Counted from the stretch's first letter, positions 1 to 8,686 are shown. The stretch: 64,000 nt of DNA from Methylobacterium sp. WL119 (GCF_008039875.1 NZ_VRUU01000004.1:81564-145563), one strand, 5' to 3'. Notes: generated by a model not told the origin, from the sequence alone. Program-made: numbers and translations.

Positions 1-241
1 GGCGCCGGCAGCGCACGCCATCCGGGAACGGCCACGCCATCGCCGTGCGCGAACGCACGGCGCGTCCGCCGAATCCTCGCCCGCACGGCTTCCGGATGCA
101 GGCGACAGTTGAACATTCGGAAACGCTTGGGCCATAACTTCGCCATCGGCCGGGCGCATCCCGGACGAGTCGGCGCGGCGCGCGAAGCGTCGGGGCCGGG
201 CTCGCGGGCGCATCGCCCCAGCGTCGCGCATCGGAATCGTC

Positions 242-1006
242 ATGCAGGTCGTCGACGCGGTCGAGATGAACGGGTACGCCCAGGCGAGCGGTCGGACCGA
301 CCTGCGCCGCACCCGCGCGCATGCGCGCGCCCATCGCCACAGCGCCCAGGTGCGCACGCTGCGCCGGGTGCTGCCCCTGGTCGCGGGCGGCGCGGTGATC
401 GCGCTCGGAGCCTGGCTGTTCAACCCGTTCGCGGCCGTCATCCCCGGCGTCAGCGTCGGGCCGGTGACGCTGTCGGGCACCAAGGTGCGGATGGAGAACC
501 CGAAGCTCTCCGGCTTCCGCAAGGGCGACCGCGGCTACGAGGTCACCGCCACCGCCGCGCTGCAGGACATGCGCAAGCCGAGCCTGATCGAGCTCGAGGC
601 GATGCGCGGCCACGTCGCCACCGACGACAAGGGCGGCCTCGCCTGGATCGAGGCGGCGACCGGGCTGTTCGACACCACCCGCGAGGCGCTCGACCTCAAG
701 CAGGACATCCGGATCTGGACCGACAAGGGCGAGGAGGCGCGGCTGCAATCGGCCGCCGTCGACTTCAAGGCCGGCAGCGTGAAATCGGCCGAGACCGTCA
801 CCGTGTCGGTGCCGAGCGGCCAGGTGGTCGCCGACGGGCTCGACGTGGTCGAGAACGGCCGCGTGATCTCGTTCATCGGCAACGTCCACACCGTGTTCCA
901 CCAGGACAAGGCCAAGGACGCGAAGGCCGACGACAAGGCCGAGCCGGCCAAGGCGCCCCTGCGCGTCCTCACCTCCTCGGCCGAGCCGACGGACGGCCGC
1001 CCATGA
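242..1006 (+). CDS. lptC: LPS export protein LptC
   Basis: LptC is the inner-membrane bitopic subunit that passes lipopolysaccharide from the LptB2FG transporter to periplasmic LptA. The 254-residue product has a basic N-terminus, one membrane anchor at about residues 46-64, then a beta-rich periplasmic domain that includes the segment VISFIGNVHTVFH and ends in a Lys/Ala/Asp-rich linker. It overlaps the next gene by ATGA, and lptA and lptB follow, the usual order in alphaproteobacteria. The ATG at 242 gives a normal N-terminus, although a later ATG (residue 9) is possible. The 241 bases upstream show no convincing gene; the ribonuclease D gene often found there is not visible. Confidence 0.88.
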   Translation: MQVVDAVEMNGYAQASGRTDLRRTRAHARAHRHSAQVRTLRRVLPLVAGGAVIALGAWLFNPFAAVIPGVSVGPVTLSGTKVRMENPKLSGFRKGDRGYEVTATAALQDMRKPSLIELEAMRGHVATDDKGGLAWIEAATGLFDTTREALDLKQDIRIWTDKGEEARLQSAAVDFKAGSVKSAETVTVSVPSGQVVADGLDVVENGRVISFIGNVHTVFHQDKAKDAKADDKAEPAKAPLRVLTSSAEPTDGRP

Positions 1007-1812
1007 CGGGCCTGTCCGGTCTGCCGGCGCGGCTCGCCGCCGCCTTCGCGGCCGCGTCGCTTCTCTCCGTTGCGCTGCCGGTCGCGCCCGCCCGGGCCGA
1101 GAAGCCGGCCGTCGCGGCGGCGCCGAAGAAGGATCCGACCTCGCCGTTCGGATCGATGGGCGGCGGCAAGGAGCCGATCAAGATCGACGCCGACCGGCTC
1201 GACGTGTTCGACCGCGAGAGCAAGGCGATCTTCGCCGGCAACGTCGTGGCCGTGCAGGGCGAGAGCACCATCCGCTGCTCGACGATGACGGTCCACTACA
1301 AGCGCGGCAAGGACAAGGACGCCAAGGACAAGGCGAGCCCGGCCGCGGAGGCCGAGGACAAGCCCAAGGATGCGGCCGGCATGGGCGAGAACGGCATCCA
1401 GAAGGTGGAATGCGCCGGCCCGGTCACGGTGGTGCAGAAGGACCAGGTCGCCACCGGCGACAGCGCGGTGTTCGACCAGGCGGCCAAGCGCATCGTGCTC
1501 ACCGGCAACGTCGTGCTGAGCCAGTGCCAGAACGTCACCCGCGGCCAACGCCTCGTCTACGACATGAACACCGGCCGCGCGAACATGGACCCGGTGCCGG
1601 GTGGGCGCGTCTCCGCCCTGTTCGTGCCGGGCGAGAAGGCCGAGAAGGACAAGCCCGCCAAGGGCTGCGCGCAGCCCGCCGGCATCGCCAGGACCGCGCC
1701 GAAGCCGGCCGACGCCGCCAAGGGTGACGCGGCCAAGGGTGACGCAGCCAAGACGGATGCCGCCAAGGGCGACGGCAAGTCCGACGGCAAGACGCGGGCC
1801 CAGGCCAATTGA
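1003..1812 (+). CDS. lptA: LPS transport periplasmic protein LptA (OstA-like)
   Basis: LptA forms the periplasmic bridge that carries lipopolysaccharide from LptC to the outer-membrane LptDE complex. The 269-residue product has a signal peptide ending near residue 32 (PVAPARA), an OstA-type beta-jellyroll with repeated short strands (KIDADRLDVFDRESKAIFAG, then ATGDSAVFDQAAKRIVLTG), and a low-complexity Ala/Lys/Asp tail with short tandem AAKGD units. A Lys/Asp-rich insert near residues 103-125 splits the domain and makes it longer than the E. coli protein (185 residues). The start is the ATG overlapping the lptC stop; the upstream reading frame stays open by chance. Confidence 0.88.
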   Translation: MTGLSGLPARLAAAFAAASLLSVALPVAPARAEKPAVAAAPKKDPTSPFGSMGGGKEPIKIDADRLDVFDRESKAIFAGNVVAVQGESTIRCSTMTVHYKRGKDKDAKDKASPAAEAEDKPKDAAGMGENGIQKVECAGPVTVVQKDQVATGDSAVFDQAAKRIVLTGNVVLSQCQNVTRGQRLVYDMNTGRANMDPVPGGRVSALFVPGEKAEKDKPAKGCAQPAGIARTAPKPADAAKGDAAKGDAAKTDAAKGDGKSDGKTRAQAN

Positions 1813-2672
1813 GCGGTTCGATCGGCGTCCCCGGCGGTCAGGCCCTCTCCCCGCACCGGTCCGAGACCGCGAGCCCGCGCCCGTCCTGGCTCGGGCGGGT
1901 GCTCGGCCGCGCCCGGCCCGAGGCCGCGCCGTCCGAGGTCGAGGGCGGCCCCGGCATCCTCAGCGTCCGCGGCCTGCGCAAGAGCTACGGCGCGCGCACC
2001 GTCGTGCACGAGGCCGGGCTCACGGTGCGGACCGGCGAGGCGGTCGGCCTGCTCGGGCCGAACGGCGCCGGCAAGACCACGATCTTCTACATGATCACCG
2101 GGCTGGTGGCGGCCGACCGCGGCCACATCACGCTGGACGGCCTGGCGATCACCCACCTGCCGATGTACCAGCGCGCGCGCCTCGGCATCGGCTACCTGCC
2201 GCAGGAAGCCTCGATCTTCCGCGGCCTGACGGTGGAGGACAACATCCGCGCCGTGCTCGAGGTCGCCGAGCCCGACCGCAAGGCGCGGGCGAGGAAGCTC
2301 GATTCGCTGCTCGAGGAATTCGACATCGCGCGCCTGCGCAAGTCCCCGTCGATCGCGCTCTCGGGCGGCGAGCGGCGGCGCTGCGAGATCGCCCGGGCGC
2401 TGGCCTCGTCGCCGACCTTCATGCTGCTCGACGAGCCCTTCGCCGGCATCGACCCGATCGCGGTCGGCGACATCCAGGACCTCGTCAAGCACCTGAAGCA
2501 GCGCGGCATCGGCGTGCTGATCACCGACCACAACGTCCGCGAGACGCTCGGCCTGATCGACCGCGCCTACATCGCCCATTCCGGCCGCATCCTCACCGAG
2601 GGCACCCCGGAGGAGATCGTCGCCAACGCCGACGCGCGCCGGCTCTACCTCGGCGAGGATTTCCGGCTGTAG
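1809..2672 (+). CDS. lptB: LPS export ABC transporter ATP-binding protein LptB
   Basis: This is the ATPase subunit of the LptB2FG lipopolysaccharide extractor. The 287-residue product has Walker A GPNGAGKT at 83-90, signature LSGGE at 184-188, Walker B with LLDEP near 206-210, and the H-loop histidine at 241. The TTG start overlaps the lptA stop (TTGA). It gives an N-terminal extension of about 45 residues relative to E. coli LptB (241 residues), so a GTG at 1899 is an alternative start. In many alphaproteobacteria rpoN follows lptB; here the next gene is an unrelated LysR regulator on the opposite strand. Confidence 0.9.
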   Translation: MSGSIGVPGGQALSPHRSETASPRPSWLGRVLGRARPEAAPSEVEGGPGILSVRGLRKSYGARTVVHEAGLTVRTGEAVGLLGPNGAGKTTIFYMITGLVAADRGHITLDGLAITHLPMYQRARLGIGYLPQEASIFRGLTVEDNIRAVLEVAEPDRKARARKLDSLLEEFDIARLRKSPSIALSGGERRRCEIARALASSPTFMLLDEPFAGIDPIAVGDIQDLVKHLKQRGIGVLITDHNVRETLGLIDRAYIAHSGRILTEGTPEEIVANADARRLYLGEDFRL

Positions 2673-2733
2673 CGGCGGCGGCTCCGGTCGGGCCCGGTGT
2701 CGTGACCGGAAGGACGGCTCGGGGTGGGAAGCC

Positions 2734-3633
2734 TCATCCGGTCGGCTCCGTGAACGACGCGATGGCCGCGTCGACCAGAGGATTGCTGCGGGCGTCCGAC
2801 CAGACCAGGGCCGCCGCGACGATCTCGACGTTCTCGGCCAGCGGTCGGATCACGACCTGGGGCGGGGCGAGCCCTTCGAAGCGCAGGGGCACCAGCGCGA
2901 CACCCTGCCCGCAGGCCACGAAGGCGATCTGCGAGGTCACGGCGCGGACCTCGTGCACGATGCGCGGCGCGAACCCCGCCGCGTGGCAGGCTGCCGTCAC
3001 CCGGTCGAAGTAGACCGGGCTGGAGCGGCGAGCGAACATCGCGAAATCCGCATCGGCCAGCAGCGCCAGCGGGACCGCCGCCATCCCGGTCAGCCGGTGA
3101 TCGCGCGGCAGGGCGACGGCGAGACGATCGGTGGCGACCGGCCGCGAGCGGATGTTCGGGCCGAGTTCCCCTTCCAGGCGCGCGAAGGCGAGATCGATCT
3201 CGCCCGCCTCGATCAGCGGCACCGCCTCGACGCTGTCGATCTCGCGCACGGCGATCGTCAGCCCCGGCTGGGCCGCACGCAGGCGCGCCACCATCGGCGG
3301 CAAGTCCTCCAGAAGCGCCGAGTTGATCGCGCCGACGGTCAGCGTGCCGGTCCGGCCTGCGACCGCCTCGCGCACGGCCCGCTCCAAGCGCTCGACCTGG
3401 CCGGCGAAGACCTGCACCGCCGGCAGGATCGCGGCGCCCGCGGGCGTGAGCCGCACGCCGCGGCGGTCGCGGTCGAACAACCGCGCGCCCAGCATCCGCT
3501 CCAAGGTCTGGATGCCCTCGCTCAGCGGGGGCTGCGACATGCCGAGCCGCTGGGCGGCACGCCCGAAATGCCGTGCCTCGGCCACCGCCAGGAACAGCCA
3601 GAGGTGCCGGATCAACCGGACGTCCACGGTCAC
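2734..3633 (-). CDS. LysR-family transcriptional regulator
   Basis: The 299-residue product has the normal length of a LysR regulator. It carries an N-terminal winged helix-turn-helix (about residues 7-65, with HFGRAAQRLGMSQPPLSEGI) followed by a periplasmic-binding-protein-like effector domain that includes LTVGAINSALLEDLPPMVAR and CGQGVALVP. It is divergent from a LysE-type exporter with 111 bp between the start codons, the classic arrangement for a LysR protein that controls its divergent neighbour. The effector is unknown; an amino acid or related metabolite is an inference from the exporter. Confidence 0.88.
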   Translation of the reverse strand: MTVDVRLIRHLWLFLAVAEARHFGRAAQRLGMSQPPLSEGIQTLERMLGARLFDRDRRGVRLTPAGAAILPAVQVFAGQVERLERAVREAVAGRTGTLTVGAINSALLEDLPPMVARLRAAQPGLTIAVREIDSVEAVPLIEAGEIDLAFARLEGELGPNIRSRPVATDRLAVALPRDHRLTGMAAVPLALLADADFAMFARRSSPVYFDRVTAACHAAGFAPRIVHEVRAVTSQIAFVACGQGVALVPLRFEGLAPPQVVIRPLAENVEIVAAALVWSDARSNPLVDAAIASFTEPTG

Positions 3634-3669
3634 TTCGATAGCCCAGCCGTATCACAGGGATCTTGAGAT

Positions 3670-3680
3670 GGTATTTTACC
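3670..3680. promoter_or_regulatory. Inverted repeat in the lysR/lysE intergenic region
   Basis: GGTA-TTT-TACC is an 11-bp inverted repeat in an AT-richer patch between the divergent regulator and exporter genes. Its position fits an operator for the LysR protein, but it is short and there is only one copy. Confidence 0.3.
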
Positions 3681-3744
3681 GATCGAAGGGCCGATGGGAA
3701 ATCCGGGGCTGCGCCGCCACGAAGCGTGCGGCAGGAGCCCGACG

Positions 3745-4371
3745 ATGCCCGACCATCCCACCCTCGTCGCCTACGGCGCGGTGATCCTCGGCTTGGCGAT
3801 CACGCCGGGGCCGAACATGATCTACCTGATCTCGCGCTCGATCGCGCAGGGGCGCCGGGCCGGCTTGGTCTCGCTGGTGGGCAGCGCGCTGGGGTTCCTG
3901 CTCTACATGGCCTGCGCCGCCTTCGGGATCACGGCACTGCTTGCGACGGTGCCCTACGCCCACGATGCCCTGCGGCTCGCCGGGGCGGCCTACCTGCTGC
4001 TCCTCGCCTGGTCCGCAGTGCGCCCCGGGGGCGTCTCGCCGTTCCAGGCCGCGGACCTGCCGCAGGCCGGCCCATGCCGGGTGCTCGCGATGGGGCTGGC
4101 CACGACCTTGCTGAACCCCAAGGCGGCGCTGCTCTACCTCGCGCTGCTGCCGCAATTCGTGATCCCCGGCCACGGCAGCGTGCTGGCTCAGACCCTGGTG
4201 CTCGGCCTGATGCACATCGCCCTCAACCTCGCCTTCGGCGTCGTCATCGCCACCACGGCCGGGGCGCTGGCGGCCGGCCTCGCCCGGCGCCCGTCCTGGA
4301 TGCGGGCGCAGCGCTGGCTGATGGGCGGCATGCTCGGTGCGTTCGCGGCCAAGCTGCTCGCCGAGGCCTGA
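3745..4371 (+). CDS. LysE/RhtB-family amino-acid exporter
   Basis: The 208-residue product is an inner-membrane protein of normal LysE/RhtB length with about six hydrophobic segments. It has the family N-terminal signature (VILGLAITPGPNMIYLISRS) and the later ATTLLNPKAALLYLALLPQF block. Members export amino acids such as homoserine, threonine or lysine, or related metabolites; the substrate cannot be read from sequence. The ATG at 3745 is chosen because AGGAG lies 7 nt upstream and the protein then begins like its family, rather than at an in-frame ATG 51 nt earlier. The divergent LysR gene is the probable regulator. Confidence 0.87.
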   Translation: MPDHPTLVAYGAVILGLAITPGPNMIYLISRSIAQGRRAGLVSLVGSALGFLLYMACAAFGITALLATVPYAHDALRLAGAAYLLLLAWSAVRPGGVSPFQAADLPQAGPCRVLAMGLATTLLNPKAALLYLALLPQFVIPGHGSVLAQTLVLGLMHIALNLAFGVVIATTAGALAAGLARRPSWMRAQRWLMGGMLGAFAAKLLAEA

Positions 4372-4493
4372 GGCGAGCCCGACGACCCGCCCGGCGATCG
4401 ACGGGGCGCCAGGCCGTCCCGATCACCACCACGGCGGCGGGCCGAATGACGCAAGCGGGCGGCGCTCAGCACCGGCTCACGGGACGGCCGCCC

Positions 4494-4835
4494 TCACGCC
4501 GTCGGCTCGTAGACCGACACCAGCCCGGCCGGCGCCGTGGCGCGCCAGGCGGCGAGCAGGGCGTCCCGCAAAATCTCCTCCTCGCAGGCGTCGAGGTCGA
4601 GGTTGGTCCAGCCGCGGCGGCCCCAGGCGCCGTCGATGGCCGAGAACAGGCCCGGCTCGGCCTCCAGCAGGCGCTCCTGGTCCTCCGGCGACAGCCGCAG
4701 CACCAGCCGGTCCTCCTCGGTCCACAGCGTCGCGAAGACCCGGCCGCCCACGCGAAAATCCGGGTTGCCCTTGTGCGCGCCGGGGATCGCTTCCGGCAGC
4801 ATCAGCGCGAGGGCGCGCACGTCCTCCGGCAGCAC
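4494..4835 (-). CDS. MmcQ/YjbR-family DNA-binding protein
   Basis: The 113-residue protein matches the MmcQ/YjbR (CyaY-like fold) family, with the N-terminal LPEDVRALALMLPEA, then GNPDFRVGGRVFATLW and a C-terminal AWRATAP segment. Family members are small cytoplasmic proteins with a proposed double-wing DNA-binding fold and no firm cellular role. The start is GTG, which places the family-typical residues at the N-terminus. It begins 3 nt after the stop of the upstream small gene, so the two are probably cotranscribed. Confidence 0.8.
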   Translation of the reverse strand: MLPEDVRALALMLPEAIPGAHKGNPDFRVGGRVFATLWTEEDRLVLRLSPEDQERLLEAEPGLFSAIDGAWGRRGWTNLDLDACEEEILRDALLAAWRATAPAGLVSVYEPTA

Positions 4836-4838
4836 CGC

Positions 4839-5090
4839 TCAGGGCCCGGCGGGCGCCCGCGACAGGCTGGTCGGCCAGGTGCTGCCGGGATGCTCGCGGA
4901 CGTCGCCGGGGTTCGATCCGGTCGCGGCATCGCTGGCCCACTCGCCCGGCTCGGCCACCGCCTCGATCCGGTCCTCGGGGTAGTGCGCCTCGAGGAACAG
5001 CAGCGCCTCGGCCTCCGAGGCCGCGCGCACCGTGACCAGGGGGCGCGGGCCGGACGGGGTCCGGACGTCGGCGATGAACAGGCGCGTCAT
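4839..5090 (-). CDS. Conserved hypothetical small protein
   Basis: An 83-residue acidic protein is predicted from the internal ATG at 5090 (MTRLFIADVRTPSGPRPL). It has no signal peptide or membrane segment and includes a short alpha/beta-like stretch (RAASEAEALLFLEAHYPEDRIE). I do not recognise the family. It sits directly upstream of the MmcQ/YjbR gene, separated by one codon, and probably shares its transcript. The frame stays open further upstream to 5195, but that part is lower quality and crosses the promoter region of the divergent barrel gene. Confidence 0.6.
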   Translation of the reverse strand: MTRLFIADVRTPSGPRPLVTVRAASEAEALLFLEAHYPEDRIEAVAEPGEWASDAATGSNPGDVREHPGSTWPTSLSRAPAGP

Positions 5091-5212
5091 GTCGATCTCG
5101 CTCGGTGGAGGCTGTGCAGGCAACGCCCGGAACGGCGATTGTGTCCGCAGGACCGCATCGGGGACGTGCAGGATTGCGCACCTCAAACAATCCATAACGC
5201 TAAGTTTTAACG

Positions 5213-5227
5213 TTAAGCCAGCTTTAA
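5213..5227. promoter_or_regulatory. CtrA-type box TTAA-N7-TTAA upstream of a barrel gene
   Basis: TTAAGCCAGCTTTAA matches the alphaproteobacterial CtrA full-site consensus TTAA-N7-TTAA exactly. It lies 79 bp before the start of the outer-membrane gene at 5307, in an unusually AT-rich patch. A further TTAA is present at 5207-5210, forming the palindrome TTAACGTTAA with the first half-site. Confidence 0.5.
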
Positions 5228-5306
5228 GACCTTGCGGCCATGGTCCGGGAGGTCACCAGAGCCGGCACCGAAAGCTTCCGGCACATTTAAGCGTGAAGGA
5301 ATTCTT

Positions 5307-6320
5307 ATGGCCCGCTCCAAGCTCGTCGCTTTGGTGCGCACCCTGACGCTCGCGGCGAGCGTCGGCGCGCCCTCACTGGCCGCAGCCGCCGACCTGCTGC
5401 CGCCCCCGCCCCCGCCGCCCTATGCCCCGCCGATCGAGGTCGGCGGCGGCTGGTACCTGCGCGGCGACGTCGGGGCCAGCGTCTACGACCGGGCGAAGTA
5501 CAGCACGTCCTACGACTATGCCGGCTACCCGGAGGCGAACCGCTCCTACGGCAACGAGGTCGGCGGCGGCGGCTTCGCCGGGGTCGGCGTCGGCTACCAG
5601 TTCACCCCGTTCCTGCGCGGCGACGTGACCGGCGAGTACCGCTACTCCACCGGCCTGCGCGGCAGCGAGTACTACAGGGGCCCCGACTACGACAACGGCC
5701 TCGGCTCGTACGGCATCAACAAGTCGAGCGGCCACTTCGATTCGGCCGTCGTCCTCGCCAACGCCTACTTCGACCTCGGCACCTGGTACGGCATCACGCC
5801 GTTCATCGGCGCCGGCGCCGGCTACGCCTTCAACCACGTCTCCGGCTACGGCACGAACGGCCAGTTCACGAGCCCGACCTACGCCTACGATTACGGCAAC
5901 CCGCAATACGGCGGCTGCCCCTGCGCCCCGCCGACCTACAACTACACCCCGACCTACACGGTCGACGCGAACGGCAACGCGACGCCGGTCTACAACAGCC
6001 AGGCGACGACCAAGTCGTACAAGGACAAGACCACCGGCAGCTTCGCCTGGGCGCTCCATGCCGGTCTCGCCTACAACGTCACCGACGCGTTCAAGGTCGA
6101 GCTCGCCTACCGCTACCTGAACCTCGGCCACGCCTCGACCGGCGCCAGCTTCTCCACCTGCTGCGGCGAGGCCGGAGCCGGCGTGAAGATCAAGGACATC
6201 GAGGCCCACGACGTGAAGATCGGCGTGCGCTACCTGCTCGGCGGCCTCGTCGCCGCGCCGCTGCCGCCGCTGGTGCCCGACTATCAGCCGGCCCCGGGCC
6301 CGCTCGTCCGCAAGTACTGA
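5307..6320 (+). CDS. Outer-membrane beta-barrel protein (Omp25/opacity-like), copy 1
   Basis: The 337-residue product has a clear signal peptide ending near residue 27 (LAAAA before DLLPPPP), a proline linker, then alternating aromatic/hydrophobic strands and a C-terminal barrel strand (HDVKIGVRYLLGG). It resembles Omp25/RopB-type eight-stranded proteins of rhizobia. Unusual points are a long Tyr/Asn-rich loop with a GGCPCAPP motif and a second Cys pair (STCCGEAG), suggesting disulfides in surface loops. The ATG at 5307 has AAGGA 6 nt upstream, so the longer in-frame start at 5232 is rejected. A perfect terminator follows, so it is probably a monocistronic unit. Confidence 0.85.
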   Translation: MARSKLVALVRTLTLAASVGAPSLAAAADLLPPPPPPPYAPPIEVGGGWYLRGDVGASVYDRAKYSTSYDYAGYPEANRSYGNEVGGGGFAGVGVGYQFTPFLRGDVTGEYRYSTGLRGSEYYRGPDYDNGLGSYGINKSSGHFDSAVVLANAYFDLGTWYGITPFIGAGAGYAFNHVSGYGTNGQFTSPTYAYDYGNPQYGGCPCAPPTYNYTPTYTVDANGNATPVYNSQATTKSYKDKTTGSFAWALHAGLAYNVTDAFKVELAYRYLNLGHASTGASFSTCCGEAGAGVKIKDIEAHDVKIGVRYLLGGLVAAPLPPLVPDYQPAPGPLVRKY

Positions 6321-6352
6321 GACACGTACCGAACCTGCACGGCCTCGACATC

Positions 6353-6392
6353 GAAGACGGCGCGGATCCGATCCGCGCCGTCTTCTTTCGTT
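6353..6392 (+). terminator. Rho-independent terminator
   Basis: There is a perfect 15-bp stem (arms 6353-6367 and 6371-6385) with a 3-nt loop, followed by TTTCGTTT. It lies 32 bp after the barrel gene and is the clearest intrinsic terminator in the window. Confidence 0.9.
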
Positions 6393-6518
6393 TCAGGGCC
6401 AAGACGCGCGCCACGGACCGCGAAATACGGTTAAGCCGTTCACAAGATTTGGGGTTTAGGGTCCTCGTCAAGTCGTCCTACGGGATGCAACTGTTGATCT
6501 TGCGTGAGGACTTTCCCC

Positions 6519-7355
6519 ATGGCTGCGCTCGAACGCCGCTTCGCCGCCGCGGCGCTGCTTCTCCTCGGGATCGGCCGAGCCGAGGCCGCCGACCTGCTGC
6601 CCCCGCCCCCGCCGATGGCGCCGCCGGTCGCGGTCGGCGGCGGCTGGTACCTGCGGGCCGACTTCACCGAATCGGCCTACGCGCGCCCGCACGACGACAC
6701 CCGGGCGGACGCGAACGACCCGGGCATGCCGCCGCTCGTCGGCCTGCGCCTGAGCGATGCGGCCGGCTACGGCGGCGGCGTCGGCTACCGGATCACCCCG
6801 TGGCTGCGCGTCGACGCGACCGTCGACCAGCGCGAGCCGGCCCGCTACGGCGCCGCCTCCTCGCGCTCGAACTTCGCCACCGGCTACAACGTCGAGGCGG
6901 CGCAGGTCTCCGCGCTCACCGCCCTCGTCAACGTCTACGCCGACCTCGGCACCTGGTGGGGGCTGACGCCCTATGTCGGCGCCGGCATCGGCGTCTCGGA
7001 CATGGGCGTGGCGCGGGGCTACACCCAGACCACCTGCACGGTCGACGCCTGCGACGGCAACCCCGGCACCGGCCTGCGCACCGCCGTGACGCGCCCGAAC
7101 CGCTCGGTCGCCTCGCTCGCCTGGGCGCTGACCGGCGGCGTCTCCTACGCGATCGGCGGCGGCTTCAGCCTGGACGCGGCCTATCGCTACGTCGATTTCG
7201 GCAACGCCAAGAGCGGGCTCGACGCCTACAACGCCGGCACGCGGCTGAAGGACATCGCCGCCAACGAGTTCCGCCTCGGCCTGCGCTACGACCTCGGTGG
7301 CTTCGGCAGCGGCCCGAGCCTCGCCGGCCTCGGCGGCAGCGCCTACGGCAACTGA
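6519..7355 (+). CDS. Outer-membrane beta-barrel protein (Omp25/opacity-like), copy 2
   Basis: The 278-residue product has a signal peptide ending near residue 23 (GIGRAEA) and then the same linker as copy 1 (DLLPPPP, then VAVGGGWYLRADF). Barrel strands follow (LGTWWGLTPYVGAGIGVSDM) and it ends close to a strand NEFRLGLRYDLGG. The shared linker and strand order indicate tandem duplication followed by divergence. A loop carries two Cys (TCTVDACDGNP). The ATG at 6519 is preferred over GTG at 6504 because GAGGA lies 8 nt before it. Confidence 0.83.
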   Translation: MAALERRFAAAALLLLGIGRAEAADLLPPPPPMAPPVAVGGGWYLRADFTESAYARPHDDTRADANDPGMPPLVGLRLSDAAGYGGGVGYRITPWLRVDATVDQREPARYGAASSRSNFATGYNVEAAQVSALTALVNVYADLGTWWGLTPYVGAGIGVSDMGVARGYTQTTCTVDACDGNPGTGLRTAVTRPNRSVASLAWALTGGVSYAIGGGFSLDAAYRYVDFGNAKSGLDAYNAGTRLKDIAANEFRLGLRYDLGGFGSGPSLAGLGGSAYGN

Positions 7356-7768
7356 TCCGCGACCGGGCGATCGCCGACGGACGCGAAGCGGCCGCGGGCC
7401 TCGCGCGGCCCCTTGCCCTGCGGCGAGATGGCTGGATCGGGGGCGTGACCGCCCCCGGACGGTATCGGATTTCCCACCTCGCGACCGTCGCATGCGGGCG
7501 CTCGTCCGCGGCACGGCGGGCGAGCCGACGCCCGAAGCCACGGGCGTCGGCGGTCGGGGTGGCGTCGCGATCCGCGGATCGAAGCCTCGGCCCGGTCGCC
7601 GGGCGCGGGCGTGCGGTAAAATCCCGTCTTCGTTCCGGTTTTCGCGTCGCATCCCCGCATTGGCACGGCACGCCGGCCGATATCGAAACCAGCCATTAAG
7701 GTTACTCTCCTATCAAGAGAGAACAGGTTTCGTAGTGCGGTCGTGTTGCCGCCCCGAGGACGACCGCG
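7356..7768 (+). other. 413-bp intergenic region without a gene
   Basis: No convincing gene is present on either strand; the open frames here are GC-driven. The last 130 bases become AT-richer (around TGCGGTAAAATCCC and CCATTAAGGTTACTCTCC) and probably hold the promoter and leader of the third barrel gene. I see no strong hairpin after copy 2. Confidence 0.5.
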
Positions 7769-8686
7769 ATGCGTAAGACTTCCCGCGCACTTCTTGCCGC
7801 CCTGAGCCTGGCCGGCCCGACCACGGCCCGCGCCGCCGACCTCGACTACGATTTCCTCCGCGGCCCCGACTACGACCCGCCGGTCGCGGTCACGGCGATC
7901 GACTGGAGCGGCGTGTATGTCGGCGGGCACGGCGGGTACAGCTCGGCTGCGCTCGGGTTCCAGAGGTCGTATCAGCCGTTGATCATCCAGCAGACGCACA
8001 ACTCGACTGCCGAGTCGGACTTCGGCGCCTCCAACCTGTTAACGTCGAAGCCCAGACGCGTGGGCGACGTGAGCTTCGGCGGGTACGCCGGCTACAATGT
8101 CCAGTTCGACGACGTCGTCCTCGGTATCGAAGTCGACTACACCAGCTTCGGGCGCAGCGGCTCGTCTTCGGACGGCATCTCCCGTTTCAAGACCAACAGC
8201 CTCGGTTATCTCGAGACGGTCAGCCTGAACGGCGCCTCGAGCACCAAGATCAACGATTTCGGGACAATCCGCGCGCGCGCAGGCTACGCCTTCGGCAACC
8301 TTCTGCCTTACGTAACGGGCGGTTTCGCGATCGGTCGCGCCCGCATCGCGGACGGCGTGTTCATTGAGGATTCGGGATACAACGCCACCACCTACAACGC
8401 TAACCAGGCTCTGACGGTCGGCAAGCCGGCCTACGTCGAGAACTTCGGTTATCGTGCCGGAACGTTCAGCCAGACCGATCCCACGACGGGCGTCCCCTAC
8501 TCCACCTATGTCAGTAAGTCGAAGACCAAGACGGTCGGCGGCGTCGCTCTGGGCGGCGGTCTCGAATACGCGATCACGCCGAGCATCCTGCTCCGCGCCG
8601 AATACCAGTACGTGCTGTTCAACGACTTCGACGGGCACAGGGCCAACCTCAACACCGTCCGCGGCGGCGCGGCCGTCAAGTTCTGA
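7769..8686 (+). CDS. Outer-membrane beta-barrel protein, third and divergent copy
   Basis: The 305-residue product has a signal peptide ending near residue 22 (GPTTARA) and the barrel opening block WSGVYVGGHGGY typical of Omp25/Omp31-type porin-like proteins of rhizobia. Internal strands such as VSFGGYAGYNVQFDDVVLGIEVDY and a C-terminal Phe (GGAAVKF), as expected for outer-membrane insertion, complete it. It differs from the two upstream copies in its linker and has visibly less GC-biased codons, so it may have a separate origin. The minus-strand EmrB frame overlaps it for 648 bp. Confidence 0.85.
   Translation: MRKTSRALLAALSLAGPTTARAADLDYDFLRGPDYDPPVAVTAIDWSGVYVGGHGGYSSAALGFQRSYQPLIIQQTHNSTAESDFGASNLLTSKPRRVGDVSFGGYAGYNVQFDDVVLGIEVDYTSFGRSGSSSDGISRFKTNSLGYLETVSLNGASSTKINDFGTIRARAGYAFGNLLPYVTGGFAIGRARIADGVFIEDSGYNATTYNANQALTVGKPAYVENFGYRAGTFSQTDPTTGVPYSTYVSKSKTKTVGGVALGGGLEYAITPSILLRAEYQYVLFNDFDGHRANLNTVRGGAAVKF

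Noticed and set aside
535..1548. A 337-codon open frame antisense to lptC-lptA
   Set aside because: It is a shadow of two well-supported genes in GC-rich DNA; the product is rich in Arg/Ala/Gly/Val with no recognisable domain.
3131..3784. A plus-strand open frame across the LysR gene and exporter start
   Set aside because: It is antisense to a complete LysR family protein; the sequence has no family features.
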